The translations under genes were made by a program, and so were the position numbers. From assembly GCA_001662425.1 (NCBI GenBank), contig BDDC01000017.1:64255-128254 (forward strand): a DNA stretch of 64,000 bases, written 5' to 3'. Of this stretch, positions 1 through 11,400 are shown piece after piece. Source of the DNA: Chlamydomonas sphaeroides (taxonomy: Eukaryota > Chlorophyta > Chlorophyceae > Chlamydomonadales > Chlamydomonadaceae). Each line of letters starts with the position of its first letter. The stretch's first letter is position 1. The notes beneath the pieces are model-generated. The model did not search any database and was not told where the DNA came from. It saw only the letters and a program-made list of their open reading frames with translations.

Positions 1-325
1 GTTGGCGGGTTGCTAGGTGAAGTTGGGCAAGGGGGCACGCGTAGCGGGGAGGTCATATGGCCAAAGCTGGTGGCGCTGCCATGTACAAAGCCGAGCAGCG
101 CCATGCAACGTATTGGCACTGAACTGGCAGCTGAACAAGTGCATTATCGCATGCGCTTGACAGTGTCGCCGATCCGGTGCCCAGCATGGTGCGTGGCGCC
201 TCCTGCTGCACAGGATTCCCAGGCCTGACGTCCCTCGCCCCTGCCGGTCCCCAATGGTCACCGAACGCACGCAAGCATGCATGACTCTGCATGACGCCAT
301 GCCTTGCTGCACCCCGCCTCATCAG

Positions 326-3094
326 ATCCACCTCAAGGACACGGGCTCCATCATGGCACTCAGCTGGACCGCCGATAGCACCGCGCTGGCGGGCTCGGGC
401 GGCAGCGGCGCGGTGGTGTTCGGGCAGGTGGTGGACCTTGCGCTGGAGGACGGCAAGATGCAGGCAAGCGCGGCGGAGCCGGGATCGGCGGCGGGCGAGG
501 GCGCATGGGGAGGGGCCCGCTATTCGCGCCACGGCGCGTTGCGGGGCTGCCGAGTCGCATGCGTCGGCATGCCTGACGCGGTTGGATTGACGCGGGCTGG
601 CTGGGGCTGCCGAGTTGTGTGCTGGTCGTCCAGCCTGGCGCAAGGCAGCTCGTGACATGTGGCGGTGTCCTGCGGCGCTCGGTCCTCGCGCGCAGGTGAC
701 TGTGGTGGACGACATGCGCATCGTGGCCAACGACATCCTCAACGAGAACGCGGACGAGCTGCCCGAGTTCCGGGACCGCGTCATCAAGGTGTCGCTGGGT
801 GAGTCGCCGCAGCAGGCTGGGGCCCGGGCTCGGGCGCTGGAGCGCCGCAACGCCAGCGGGCGTGGCTTCTTGGAGGCAGGCGCTTGACGTGCATGTGTGC
901 TGCGTGTTGCGGCTGCGCAGGCTTCGGCTACCTCATCGTGGCCACGGCCACGCAGTGCCACATCTACAACACCAACAACCTGGGCACGCCGCACATCTTT
1001 GACCTGAAGGACACCGTCACCCTGCTGCTGCAGGTGCGGCCCGAGGGTCGGCGCACGCACCCGCCACCCTGCGCGCGTACGCCCGGCCCCATCACCTGCT
1101 CCCCATGCCCACCTGCCAACTCATCCCCTCCCGTCCTTGGTCCACCCCGCAGGCTGAGCGGCACTTCATGCTGCTGGATAACTCGGCGGGCATCCAGATC
1201 TACACCTACGAGGGCCGCATGATCTGCAACCCGCGCTTCCAGGGCCTGCGCACCGAGCTGCTCAACTCGCAGATGATCTCGCTCTCCAACGACACCATCG
1301 CGGTGCTGGACCAGCAGGCCTCAGGCACCACGGTGCGCTTCTTCGACACGGCGCAGGGCAAGTCGCTGGGCGACCCCTGGTCGCACACGCTGGAGGTCAA
1401 GGAGATTGCGCTCAGCCAGGCGGGCACCATCAACGACCGCCAGCTCATCATCATCGACCGCAACCGCGACCTGTACCTGCTGCCCATCATGAAGCGCAAC
1501 ATCGCCAAGCTGGCGGCCATGTGCGACTCGGCGCGCTGGCACGACGTGACGGCCATGCTGGCGGCCATGGTGGACCAGCGCCTGGTGAGCGGTCCATGCC
1601 GGCGCGCCGGTGCTGCAGCGCAGCAGCAGCTGGAGGTGCCGTGACCTTGGTTTTCAGAGCGACAGAGCGCGTATCCATTGTACCAAAGGGGCGCGGCCGT
1701 CGGGGGCAGGCACACCGTATCGACCCGACTCCCATGGCTCAAACGTTTGTCCATCGCCCCTCCCCCGCGCGTCCAGTGCGTGTGGTACTACCCGTCCGAG
1801 GTGTACGTGGACAAGGACCTGCTCGCCAAGACGCGCTATACCAAGTCGGACAGCGACTTTGGCAAGAGCGCACAGATCCAGCTGTTCGCGGGCAACCGCT
1901 GCCTGGTGCGCCGCTCCGACGGTGTGCTGGTGTCGGCGGCCACGTCGCCGTACCCGGCGGTGCTCTACGACATGGTCAAGCGGCAGCAGTGGGACAAGGC
2001 CACGCGGCTGTGCCGCTTCATCAAGGACCCCACCATGTGGGCCACGCTGGCGGCCATCGCCATGGCGGCCAAGGAGCTCAACACCGCCGAGGTGCGTCGG
2101 TGGTTCTGTGCACTGGCTGGGGGCTAGTCTATTTCTCAGCGCCCTGAGCTCAGGCCCGGGCGCCTAGCTGAGCACACCTCGTGTCGATGCCCGGTCGGCT
2201 GAACCGTGGGCCGTGTGTTGGGCGCAGGTGGCGTTTTCGGCCATCGACGAGGTGGACAAGACCATGTTTGTGCGCAAGGTCAAGAGCATCCCCACCGAAG
2301 AGGGCCGCAACGCGGAGCTGGCCGTGTACCGGCGCAAGGCGGACGAGGGCGAGGCCATCCTCATGTCGGTGAGCCAGCGTCCAGCGCATGCGTCGCATGA
2401 CACTCCTCCAAACTGGTCACGCACACAGTACTGTGATTCGGGCGCCGAAGCGGCCGCGAGCACTGCCTCGACAAGCCACCGAGGGCCCTGCCGAACACAC
2501 CGCTATGTGAAGTGCTTACTGTGCAGCTGCTGAGCGCACCATGCACTGCACCGGCCCTGACCTGCTCCTGCCCCTGTCGCCTTCCCGCCCCACGCGCCCT
2601 GTCCCCCTCCTGCCCAGGCCGGCCTCATCTACCGCGCCATCAAGCTCAACCTGCGGCTTTTTCAGTTTGAGCGCGCGCTGGACCTGGCCACGCAGCACAA
2701 GCAGCACGTGGACACGGTGCTCTTCTACCGCCAGCAGTACCTGCGCGGCGCCAAGCAGCAGGAGACCGTCCAGCGCTTCATCCAGGCCAACGACTCGGTG
2801 AGCGGGGCCCCACGCAGCCAGCGCGCCGACGTGCCTCGCCGCGTCCTGCAGGGCCTGCACCCATCGGCTGCGCCGCCCGATGTGCCGCACTGCAGTCAAG
2901 CCAGGCTACGCTTTCTGCGGGTCCTTCTCACCCGTGGTCTGCCCCTGCATGGCTGACCCGTCTCTGTCCCTGCTGCGGTGGTGATGGCCTGCGTGCGGCC
3001 TCAGGTGGTGGTGGACGCGGTGGCCATCAAGAAGAAGATCGAGGAGGAGCGCGTCAAGGAGGCGCAGCGGCCTGGGGCCAAGCGCTACGTGTAG
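326..3094 (+). CDS. IFT80: IFT80, intraflagellar transport complex B subunit (5' part outside window)
   Basis: IFT80 is a WD40/TPR-type subunit of the IFT-B complex that carries cargo in flagella. Eight exons read as one continuous protein: 326-463, 696-798, 921-1033, 1153-1584, 1777-2091, 2228-2368, 2618-2797 and 3005-3094, giving 503 residues to the TAG stop. The family is about 760-780 aa, so the first third, with the earlier WD repeats, lies to the left. Recognisable blocks are the end of the beta-propeller (HLKDTGSIMALSW; GYLIVATATQCHIYNTNN) and the helical C-terminal half (YYPSEVYVDKDLL; AIKLNLRLFQFERALDLA), ending in a basic tail. The intron after 463 has a GC donor (CAG|GCAAGC). Bases 1-325 show no exon I can support and are probably intron. 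The presence of IFT80 implies a flagellate organism. Confidence 0.93.
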
Positions 3095-3967
3095 CGCGCC
3101 GCGCGTTGCGAGGCAGTGCCACAAGTTCAAGGGTGGGCGGGCAGCGTCGTGGTTTGATAGGATGTAGAAGCAGGCGGGCCGGGTGGACCGGACCGCATCG
3201 GACCGCCTGGGGTGGCGACAGGAGGGCGAGGGGCAGTCCAGGAGGGAGCGCCGGCAGGGGCGCGTGCATGGGCGGACGGCGCGCCGTGTGAGGTGCGAGC
3301 GAGAGAGGGGCCTGGGCGCAGCAGGGCGCAGTTCCTTGCGATGCAAGCCAAGTACTGATAGGGGCGCGCTCTGGCGGCAGCAGGGGTCATGCAGGCATGT
3401 ACATACGAGCCTGGGCCGTGGGGCGCTCCTGCTCCGGAGGCGTGTAAAGCGCCTAGGACGCGATGCCACGGCCCGTTGCCCGTTCCGGGCCCAGATCCGA
3501 GCTGTGTCCAGCAGGGGAGACACTCCCATGGTGTCCAGCGTACGCTGGGAGTGACCAGCAGCTACATGCAGAGGAGACCTCGGTGTGGCGAACGGAAGGC
3601 AAAGCTTGATACTGAGAGTACCAGGAGGTCTGTAAGGCCGCAGCCACGTTTGGTTAAGTGGTTTGGGGCTGGGCTCGTGAGGTTGTTGAGGCTCGCTGGA
3701 CGCGTGGTGGGCAAAGCGCGGGAAGCGCGGGAGCCGGCCCCGTGTGAGTTATGAACGCGACCAGTTACGCGAGTTCCTTGCCACGTAGCTACACACTGGC
3801 TCGGTTGCCTGCGCGCCAGCCACTGAAAAGGCGAATTTCCTGTCATTCCCATGGTGCTGCCGTACAGCTGCCTTTTTGCCGAACGACTTGAGCGCGCCAA
3901 GCGCTGTCCTCCTTACTTTTTTAGACTTGTCCGGTTGTCGCCTACCAGCGCAGCCAATACAGTCACA
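3095..3967. promoter_or_regulatory. IFT80 3' UTR and promoter region of the downstream SAH hydrolase
   Basis: There is no coding support in this 870-base stretch. It should hold the 3' UTR of IFT80 and the 5' region of the next gene, which lies head-to-tail on the same strand. TGTAA, the usual volvocine poly(A) signal, occurs at 3443-3447 and 3631-3635; the first is about 350 bases after the stop. I see no convincing TATA box. Confidence 0.45.
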
Positions 3968-5706
3968 ATGGCCCTCACCGTGGACACCGTTAATGGCCGC
4001 GAGGTGCGATCGGCACCACACGTAGCCGCCGCGCCAACTAGCTGTCTTGCTTCCTCTACCAAGCTACGACGTTGGTGCTCGACCTAGATCACCACTTGTC
4101 GCGGCCTCAGTCCACCGGCGGCTCGCCTTGGACTGCGCGATGCTTGCGCGATCGGCCGCACCCAACGCTTGGCTGTCTCCTTCGCACGCGACAGGCCCAG
4201 CTTCCCTACCCAACCTTCGTTTCTTCCCCAATTTGGCCAATTGCCCACCAGTGGCCGTTGGCGCGCGCGATCGCTTAGAGCGCGCCAACTATGAACAGTG
4301 GGTTTCTGACCCCCTTGGCTGTTGCTTTTCCGCGCCCACAGTACAAGGTCAAGGACATCGCCGAGGCGGACTTCGGCCGCATCGAGATTGAGCTGGCCGA
4401 GGCCGAGATGCCCGGTCTGATGGCGTGCCGCTCCGAGTTCGGCCCTTCGCAGCCCTTCAAGGGTGCCAAGATCACCGGCTCGCTGCACATGACCATTCAG
4501 ACGGCCGTGCTCATCGAGACCCTCACCGCCCTTGGCGCTGAGGTCAAGTGGTGCTCGTGCAACATCTTCTCCACCCAGGACCACGCCGCCGCGGCCATCG
4601 CCCGCGACTCCGCCGCCGTGTTCGCCTGGAAGGGCGAGACCCTGGAGGAGTACTGGTGGTGCACGGAGCAGGCCCTGACCTGGGCTGGCTGCGACGGCCC
4701 CGACCTGCTGGTCGATGACGGTGGCGACGCCACCCTGCTGATCCACGGTGCGACGCCCCACAACCTAATTGCCTGCAGCCACCCCCAAGCACCTCCATCC
4801 ACTCATACACGTTTGACCTACGACGGAGCGTCGATGGCGTTCAGTGCCTGCGCTATGCTGCTTAATTAGGGTTGCTGGCCGGTGCACCGCCCTTGTGCTC
4901 TCAATCCCTGGCATCTAACCTTCCCGTCTCTGACCTGCTCCTCTCCACCCTCTCTCCAACCTCCCGCCGCATAACAGAGGGCAAGAAGGCCGAGGAGGCG
5001 TTCGCCAAGGATGGCACGCTGCCCGACCCCGACTCGACCGACAACGCCGAGTTTAAGATTGTTCTGGGCCTTATTCGCGACACCATTGCCAAGGACCCCA
5101 CCAAGTGGTCGCGGTAAGCAAGCTAAAATATGTTTCATTTCTTTTTGGTATAAAGGTATGCGGAGTTGGCCCGTAGGTCTGCTGGGGGGGGTCGCGGTGG
5201 GGCCGCGTTTTGAGCGTGTGTTAGCCGGCTACTGCGTGAGCAGCCAGCCTTTTACACAGCATCAGCCACACACATGCACAGCAGCACGAGCCGTACACCG
5301 CGCAGCCACTTAGCAGCGATGGAGCTTTCCTCCGCCGCCTCCAGCTCGACCTCGGCCTCGGCTGCGCCTCTGACCTATCTGTTCGGCCGCGCGTCTCGTC
5401 CGCCCTACACTAGCCCCCCGACCTGCTCGAGGAGCCCGGCCTGCTGAGGGAGTCAGCCGAGAGCATCCTCGAGCTTGCCCGCGACAGCTGCCCACGCTTG
5501 AGGGGCCCAGCCAGTCGAGGAGCCCAACGTAATTCGCTAACCCGGCCTCCCATCTCTCTGCGTTCCTTCCTCTCCTGCAGCATGGCCAAGAAGGTGGTCG
5601 GTGTGTCGGAGGAGACCACGACCGGCGTCAAGCGTCTCTATGAGATGCAGGCCGGCGGCTCGCTGCTGTTCCCCGCCATCAACGTGAACGACTCCGTCAC
5701 CAAGTC

Positions 5707-5743
<37 letters not shown>

Positions 5744-6984
5744 CCCGACGGCATCATGCGCGCCACGGACGTGATGATTGCCGGCAAGATCGCCTTCATT
5801 GCCGGCTACGGTGACGTCGGCAAGGGCTGCGCCTCGGCCATGAAGGCCGCCGGTGCCCGTGTGATCGTGTCGGAGATCGACCCCATCTGCGCGCTGCAGG
5901 CCGCCATGGAGGGCTACCAGGTGAGGCAAGAGCGGCCGGCGTGGGGTTCTTGGGAGCGGCAGCGGCGCGTTTGTTGCAAGCGTGACAACTGCCGAAGCTC
6001 GTGGCAGATGCCGAATCGCGGGGTGGAGAAGTTCTCCTCTGGGCCCCCGTCGACATGACCTTGACCTTGTCGTGCTGCTCCTGCTGTGCCCCCTCAGATC
6101 CTGCCCCTGGAGGACTGCCTGGAGTACACCGACATTTTCATCACCACCACCGGCAACAAGGACATTATCATGGCTCACCACATGGCCAAGATGAAGAACA
6201 ACGCCATCGTCGGCAACATTGGCCACTTCGACAACGAGGTCGACATGTCGGGCCTGTACGGCTTCCCCGGCATCAAGCGCCAGAACATCAAGCCTCAGGT
6301 GCGCTCCGTAACTGTCTCCTCTCTCCTGCTCGGTTTGTGGTTCTTTTGCGGCAGGACAGCGGATATGTTCTCGTGCGAGGAGGTGGTGCTGACCTCGCCG
6401 ATACGATGTTGCCGCGTAGGTGGACCGCTTCATCTTCCCCGACGGCCACGGCGTCATCGTCCTGGCTGAGGGCCGCCTGCTCAACCTGGGCTGCGCCACC
6501 GGCCACCCCTCGTTCGTCATGTCGTGCTCGTTCACCAACCAGGTGAGGACAGTCACGCGCCCGCGTGGTGTGCTGTAGAACGCGTGCTTGTCGCTGGCCT
6601 ATTGATGGTTCAGACGGAATCGTTGGTTGTGGTATCTGCTTGAGGCTGGCTGTGCGCGCGAACTTGTGGCGGCGGTAAACCGCACGCGGGAAGGTTTTCG
6701 GCCAAGGCGACCCGTTGTCTATGTGGTCAGCTGAATTGACCGCTCACCCTGAACTCGCGTTTCTCCCTCCCCAGGTGATTGCCCAGCTGGAGCTGTGGAA
6801 CGAGCGGTCCTCTGGCCGCTACGAGAAGAAGGTCTACGTGCTGCCCAAGCACCTGGACGAGAAGGTGGCTGCGCTGCACCTGCCCAAGCTGGGCGCCAAG
6901 CTCACCAAGCTCAGCGCCGACCAGGCCGCCTACATCAACGTGCCCGTTGAGGGCCCCTACAAGCCCCTGCACTACCGCTACTAA
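3968..6984 (+). CDS. SAH1: S-adenosylhomocysteine hydrolase (adenosylhomocysteinase)
   Basis: This cytosolic NAD-dependent enzyme splits S-adenosylhomocysteine into adenosine and homocysteine, relieving product inhibition of methyltransferases. Seven exons join without a frame break: 3968-4003, 4342-4747, 4978-5113, 5581-5920, 6098-6298, 6420-6542 and 6775-6984, giving 483 residues. The start MALTVDTVNGRE followed by YKVKDIAEADFGR matches the plant/algal N-terminus. The insertion typical of plant-type enzymes is present (GKKAEEAFAKDGTLPD to KDPTKWSR), as are the Rossmann NAD motif AGYGDVGKGCA and the canonical C-terminus YKPLHYRY. The 12-residue first exon is too short to stand out alone and was placed by its ATG, donor and homology. 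From memory, and not checked here, IFT80 and this gene are also close neighbours in Chlamydomonas reinhardtii. Confidence 0.97.
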
Positions 6985-7530
6985 GCGGCTCGCCTGGATC
7001 GCGTTCCAGGGGGAGGTGCCGCGGCAAGGCGCCTGCGCGGCCGCTGTGGTTGTAGCCGGCAGGCGCTATGCCTGCGGCGTGAAGGGCAATGTGATGTGAT
7101 GTACGCAGCATTGCGCGGTGGCAGCAGCAGCTTTGGGAAAGTTGAGTGAGCGGCCGGGGGGCTGGGGGCACCGGGCGGTGTGTGGATTGCCGCCTGGGCC
7201 CTGACCCCGGCCGGCTGGTGTAGCATGAGGCGTTTATGCACGGCGCATGGCGCCCGCTTGTTTGGTCTCGCTTGTCGGCTGGATGCGGTGTTGTGGGAGG
7301 GTGGGCGCAGCCCGCCGGCCTGCGTATGTTGTCGCGCGGCCGGCGCGGCGCGGGGGGCTCGGCGCGCCGCTCGCGGTTTTGTATACCTAGCGTGTGACGC
7401 TTGCCGCCCCCTGGCTGCTGCCGCTCTAGTTGTATGTGTGGCGAGGAGGCTGCGCGTCGGCCCTCGTGAGCCCCAGGCACCCAACGGTGCCTTGGAGAGC
7501 ATACGGACACGCGGTATCCCTTTCAGCAGG

Positions 7531-7535
7531 TGTAA
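7531..7535 (+). terminator. TGTAA poly(A) signal of SAH hydrolase
   Basis: The chlorophyte poly(A) pentamer TGTAA lies about 550 bases after the stop codon on the coding strand. This distance is typical for volvocine 3' UTRs. The assignment rests on motif and position only. Confidence 0.5.
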
Positions 7536-8406
7536 TCCTGAGGTTGGATGTCTTCTGTTCCCTCACATTGCGTTGATCCTGACCAGCTTGTTTTTCGTCG
7601 GAGCACAGCGAATCAGCAGAATCACATGATCAGGAATTGCGGCGGTGAGGTACTTGCGTTGTCAAAAAAACCACCGTCAACGTGCAGTGAAAGGGAAACC
7701 GTGGGGCAGTGTTGCCGCTCAGGATTGGCAGCGTGCAGCGTCGCCGCTGCGGGGTTCGTAAGTGGGAGTATGTGTGGTGGGCAGACGTACTGTCGGTCCT
7801 GAAGAGTCTGAGCAACGCCTCCATGATAGGAATGCCGCTGCAATAGTGTCGGCAGTGTCGACGTCAGGGGCTTCGGTGGGTATGTGTGCGGTCAGGCCCG
7901 CGGGACACCACTCTGCACGTCCTTTAGGAAGACGGTCTCAAGCAATTCGCATTACTGGTGCTATCTATATGCACTGCTGCATGTCCCAACACGTCGCTAC
8001 GTAGTTGCGCAAGCCGGATGCTCGCACGCTCCGTGCAGCAGTCAGCCGCTCGCGGCCCTGCCCAGCTAGGCTCGAGTGGTCATCGTAGAGTCGCCTATAG
8101 TCGGCCGGCGCGATCGGGGGCTCGCTGCCGGAGCGCGAATGACGATGAGGCATTGGGCGGAGCAGGCGGCGATATCGATGCGCTGGTGCGTCTCGCACTC
8201 GCTCCTGCAATCGTCGCGGCTTCCCCGGGTGTCGGCCTTGCTCGGCGGGCGACACGCGCCCGGACGTACCCTCCCACCGCTACCCCTGTCCTCACCCGGC
8301 GGACTGCATTCCTGCCACCAAGCCCGCCATATCCCTGCTCCTATCCGGCGTCGCTCGCGCTCCCTTACCCCTCCGCCCCGCCGCGCTGCTCGCCCCGCCC
8401 CCTCAG
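7536..8406. other. Intergenic region before the kinase-like gene
   Basis: I see no exon that can be defended here. The stretch probably contains the promoter and 5' UTR of the kinase-like gene downstream. An upstream coding exon with a transit peptide is possible around 8140-8230, where an ATG opens a Ser/Arg-rich frame, but no junction can be proved. Confidence 0.3.
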
Positions 8407-11400
8407 GCGCGCATGCTGAGCCAGCAGGCCGCCAAGCTGCGCTCCTCCATCAGCGATGACGAGATGAGGCGCAGCTTCGACGGCTACGACGGCGCGCCCT
8501 CGGCGCAGCTGCTGCAGGTACGGCCGCCCCCCGCCCCCGCCCGACCCCTACACACAAACACACACACGGGGCCTCGCCTGGCGGCGGGCGGGGAACTCTC
8601 ACGAGTCCGCCCGCCGCCGGCATCACACACACGCACGCATGCAGGCTTGCTGTGCGGCCTTCCCGCACCTCCCGCACGCACGCGTGGCTTGCGGTGCGGC
8701 CGCCCACTACATGCCTGTCACGCTCCTTCCGCCTGCATGGGGCCTCTGGCCCAGCCTGTCGTACCGACCTCCTTATTGCCTTCCCCCTTCCAGCCCCTTC
8801 CCCCCTCCCCCCGCAGGCCGCAGCACCCGCCGTCGCCACGCTCGCTCACCCATACCGTGTGCCCTGCTTGCTCCTTGTCTTGCCACTCTTCCTTATCCTT
8901 ACTGACCCTTGTGCTGCCTGCCCTGCCCCTGCCGGTGCTGCTGCCTCATTCTGTAGGTACGTCTACGCGTTTTACCGAGGGCGTGCTGTGCCGGGGCCGA
9001 GTTGCGTTGTTAGCATGGGGTACTCTTCGAGCGCGCGTCGGNNNNNNNNNNNNNNNNNNNNNNNNNNNNNNNNNNNNNNNNNNNNNNNNNNNNNNNNNNN
9101 NNNNNNNNNNNNNNNNNNNNNNNNNNNNNNNNNNNNNNNNNNNNNNNNNNNNNNNNNNNNNNNNNNNNNNNNNNNNNNNNNNNNNNNNNNNNNNNNNNNN
9201 NNNNNNNNNNNNNNNNNNNNNNNNNNNNNNNNNNNNNNNNNNNNNNNNNNNNNNNNNNNNNNNNNNNNNNNNNNNNNNNNNNNNNNNNNNNNNNNNNNNN
9301 NNNNNNNNNNNNNNNNNNNNNNNNNNNNNNNNNNNNNNNNNNNNNNNNNNNNNNNNNNNNNNNNNNNNNNNNNNNNNNNNNNNNNNNNNNNNNNNNNNNN
9401 NNNNNNNNNNNNNNNNNNNNNNNNNNNNNNNNNNNNNNNNNNNNNNNNNNNNNNNNNNNNNNNNNNNAGGCGGATTGTGGTCGGGCTTCGTTATCCGCAC
9501 TCGCACCTAACCGCATTCCCTCCCTGCACGGCCGACGTGCCACTCAACCCTTAGTTGTGCTGTGCCGCGTGTGGGGTTCCGTCTTAACCTAACACTTGAA
9601 CACACATGTAGCCCTCGGCCCACCTGGGTGCTGCCCCACGGCACGCAACGGCAGCGCTCCTCGCACCCACCCAGTTGGCCCCGGCGCCCGCTTGCCTGCG
9701 GGCCCAGCGAGACCCCAACCGCCGGGCTGGCTTCCGGCAGCAGCGCTGGCCGCCGTACAGGTGGCCCACCGCGCCTCAGCCAGCCTGCCTGTCCCTGCTC
9801 CCCGACTGCCCGGGCTGCCGCCCCTGCCCCATAGACGCTGCCGCCCGCTTGCTACCACGCCCCTCCACCCGCCCTATCAGTCGTACGCGCTTGAGGAGCG
9901 GGTGTTCAAGGAGATTGGGCCGGGATTCTTCGACAGCGATGACTTTGAGGTGCTGCAGCAGCTGGGCCGCATCAGCGTCATGAGGGTGAGGGGGCGGCAG
10001 GGGGCAGGGAAGGGGCGGGGGAAGGGGCGGGGGAAGGGGCGGGGGAAGGGGCGGGGGAAGGGGCGGAGGAAGGGGCGGGGGAAGTGGGCAGGAAGGGGCC
10101 GGAGGGGAGGGGGCAAGGCAGGGCCGCAGTCGCACCACGCGGATGGTGGGGCCGGGGCTGCAAGGCAGGAGGGGCAGGCAGGAGGCGGGTGACGTGCGAT
10201 GGGGAAGAGCCGTACGGCGCACAGCGCCTCAAGGAGTGGCCAGGTGGTCGGTACGGCAACCGCCGATCCAACCGCACAGCTGCGCACCCAAGTACCCCTT
10301 TCCCCTGCCCCCTCCGCCACCCGCCTTTTCAGAACACGGGCGACTCGGTGGAGGGCACCACGGCGGTCATCGCCTACGCGGCGCGCTTCCTGCCGCGCCT
10401 GCCCATGCAGCGAGCGCTCACAGTGCTGCTGAAGGTGCGGCCGCCCGGTCGATGTGCCGCGGTAGCTTGGTGCGGGTTGAGTTGAGACAGCCGCGCCATG
10501 ACAGCGCTGTCATGGCGATCATGCGTAGCATGTGCATGCAGTGGCGTGTGCAGGCGATGCGCTCATCCGGGCACGTCCAGCTGTTGCTCCAGACGCCCGT
10601 GCGCGAGTGTGGATGCAGCCGGGCGGTCAGTGGAGCCTGCGTCCCCCGCCCTCGCTCCATGGCCCTACCGCCCTCCCTGCCTAACCGCCACCTGCCTAAC
10701 CGCCACCTGCCTAACCGCCACCTGCCTAAGCGCCACCTGCCTAACCGCCACCTGCCTAACCGCCACCTGCCTCCCTATCTCCCCCCACCTCAGATCTGTC
10801 TCATTCATCCGCTGCTCCCTCACCACTCCTGGGTACATACCCTGCCCGCCGCCCCTGCAGGAGTACCTCCCGGTGGCCAAGGCGGTGGCCTACAACGAGC
10901 TGCTGGTCATGGCCAAGCTGGCGGCACTGCCCGAGGACCAGTACTCGGTGCGCGCCTTGGGTTGGCGGGTCGGTTACTTTCATGGGTCGTGCCGTGTCCG
11001 CTCAATCGTACGCTGCGGTCGTCGCCTCCTTGGTCCTTGCAGACCAGACAGCAGGCCCCGCCTCCTCTCGCACCCCTTCCCGTCGACTGGCCGCCGACCT
11101 AGCCGCCTGCCGGACTCCCACGCCACACCCGCATGGCCCTGCGACCCGCCTTCCTTCCCCGCAGGCCGCCAACCGGCCCGCCACCCGCTCGCCGCCCATC
11201 GTGCCGCTGCTGGGCTACTTTGTGTCGGCGCCCACCCAGGAGGCGGCGTCGCTGAGCATGGACGCAGAGGCGGACAGCGTGTGGCTGGTGGGAGCGGGAG
11301 GGAGGAGAAGAAAAAGATGAGGAGACAGAGAGGGCAGGGAGAAAGGGCAGGGGGGGCTGCCGTACATTTGTCCGACTTGTGTGTGCAGCAACAGGCATGG

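Noticed and set aside
1..325. Open frames at the left edge as further IFT80 exons
   Set aside because: None resembles the WD-repeat sequence expected before HLKDTGSIMALSW; probably intron.
8140..8230. Upstream transit-peptide exon of the kinase-like gene
   Set aside because: An ATG and a Ser/Arg-rich frame exist, but no splice pair joins it convincingly to 8407.
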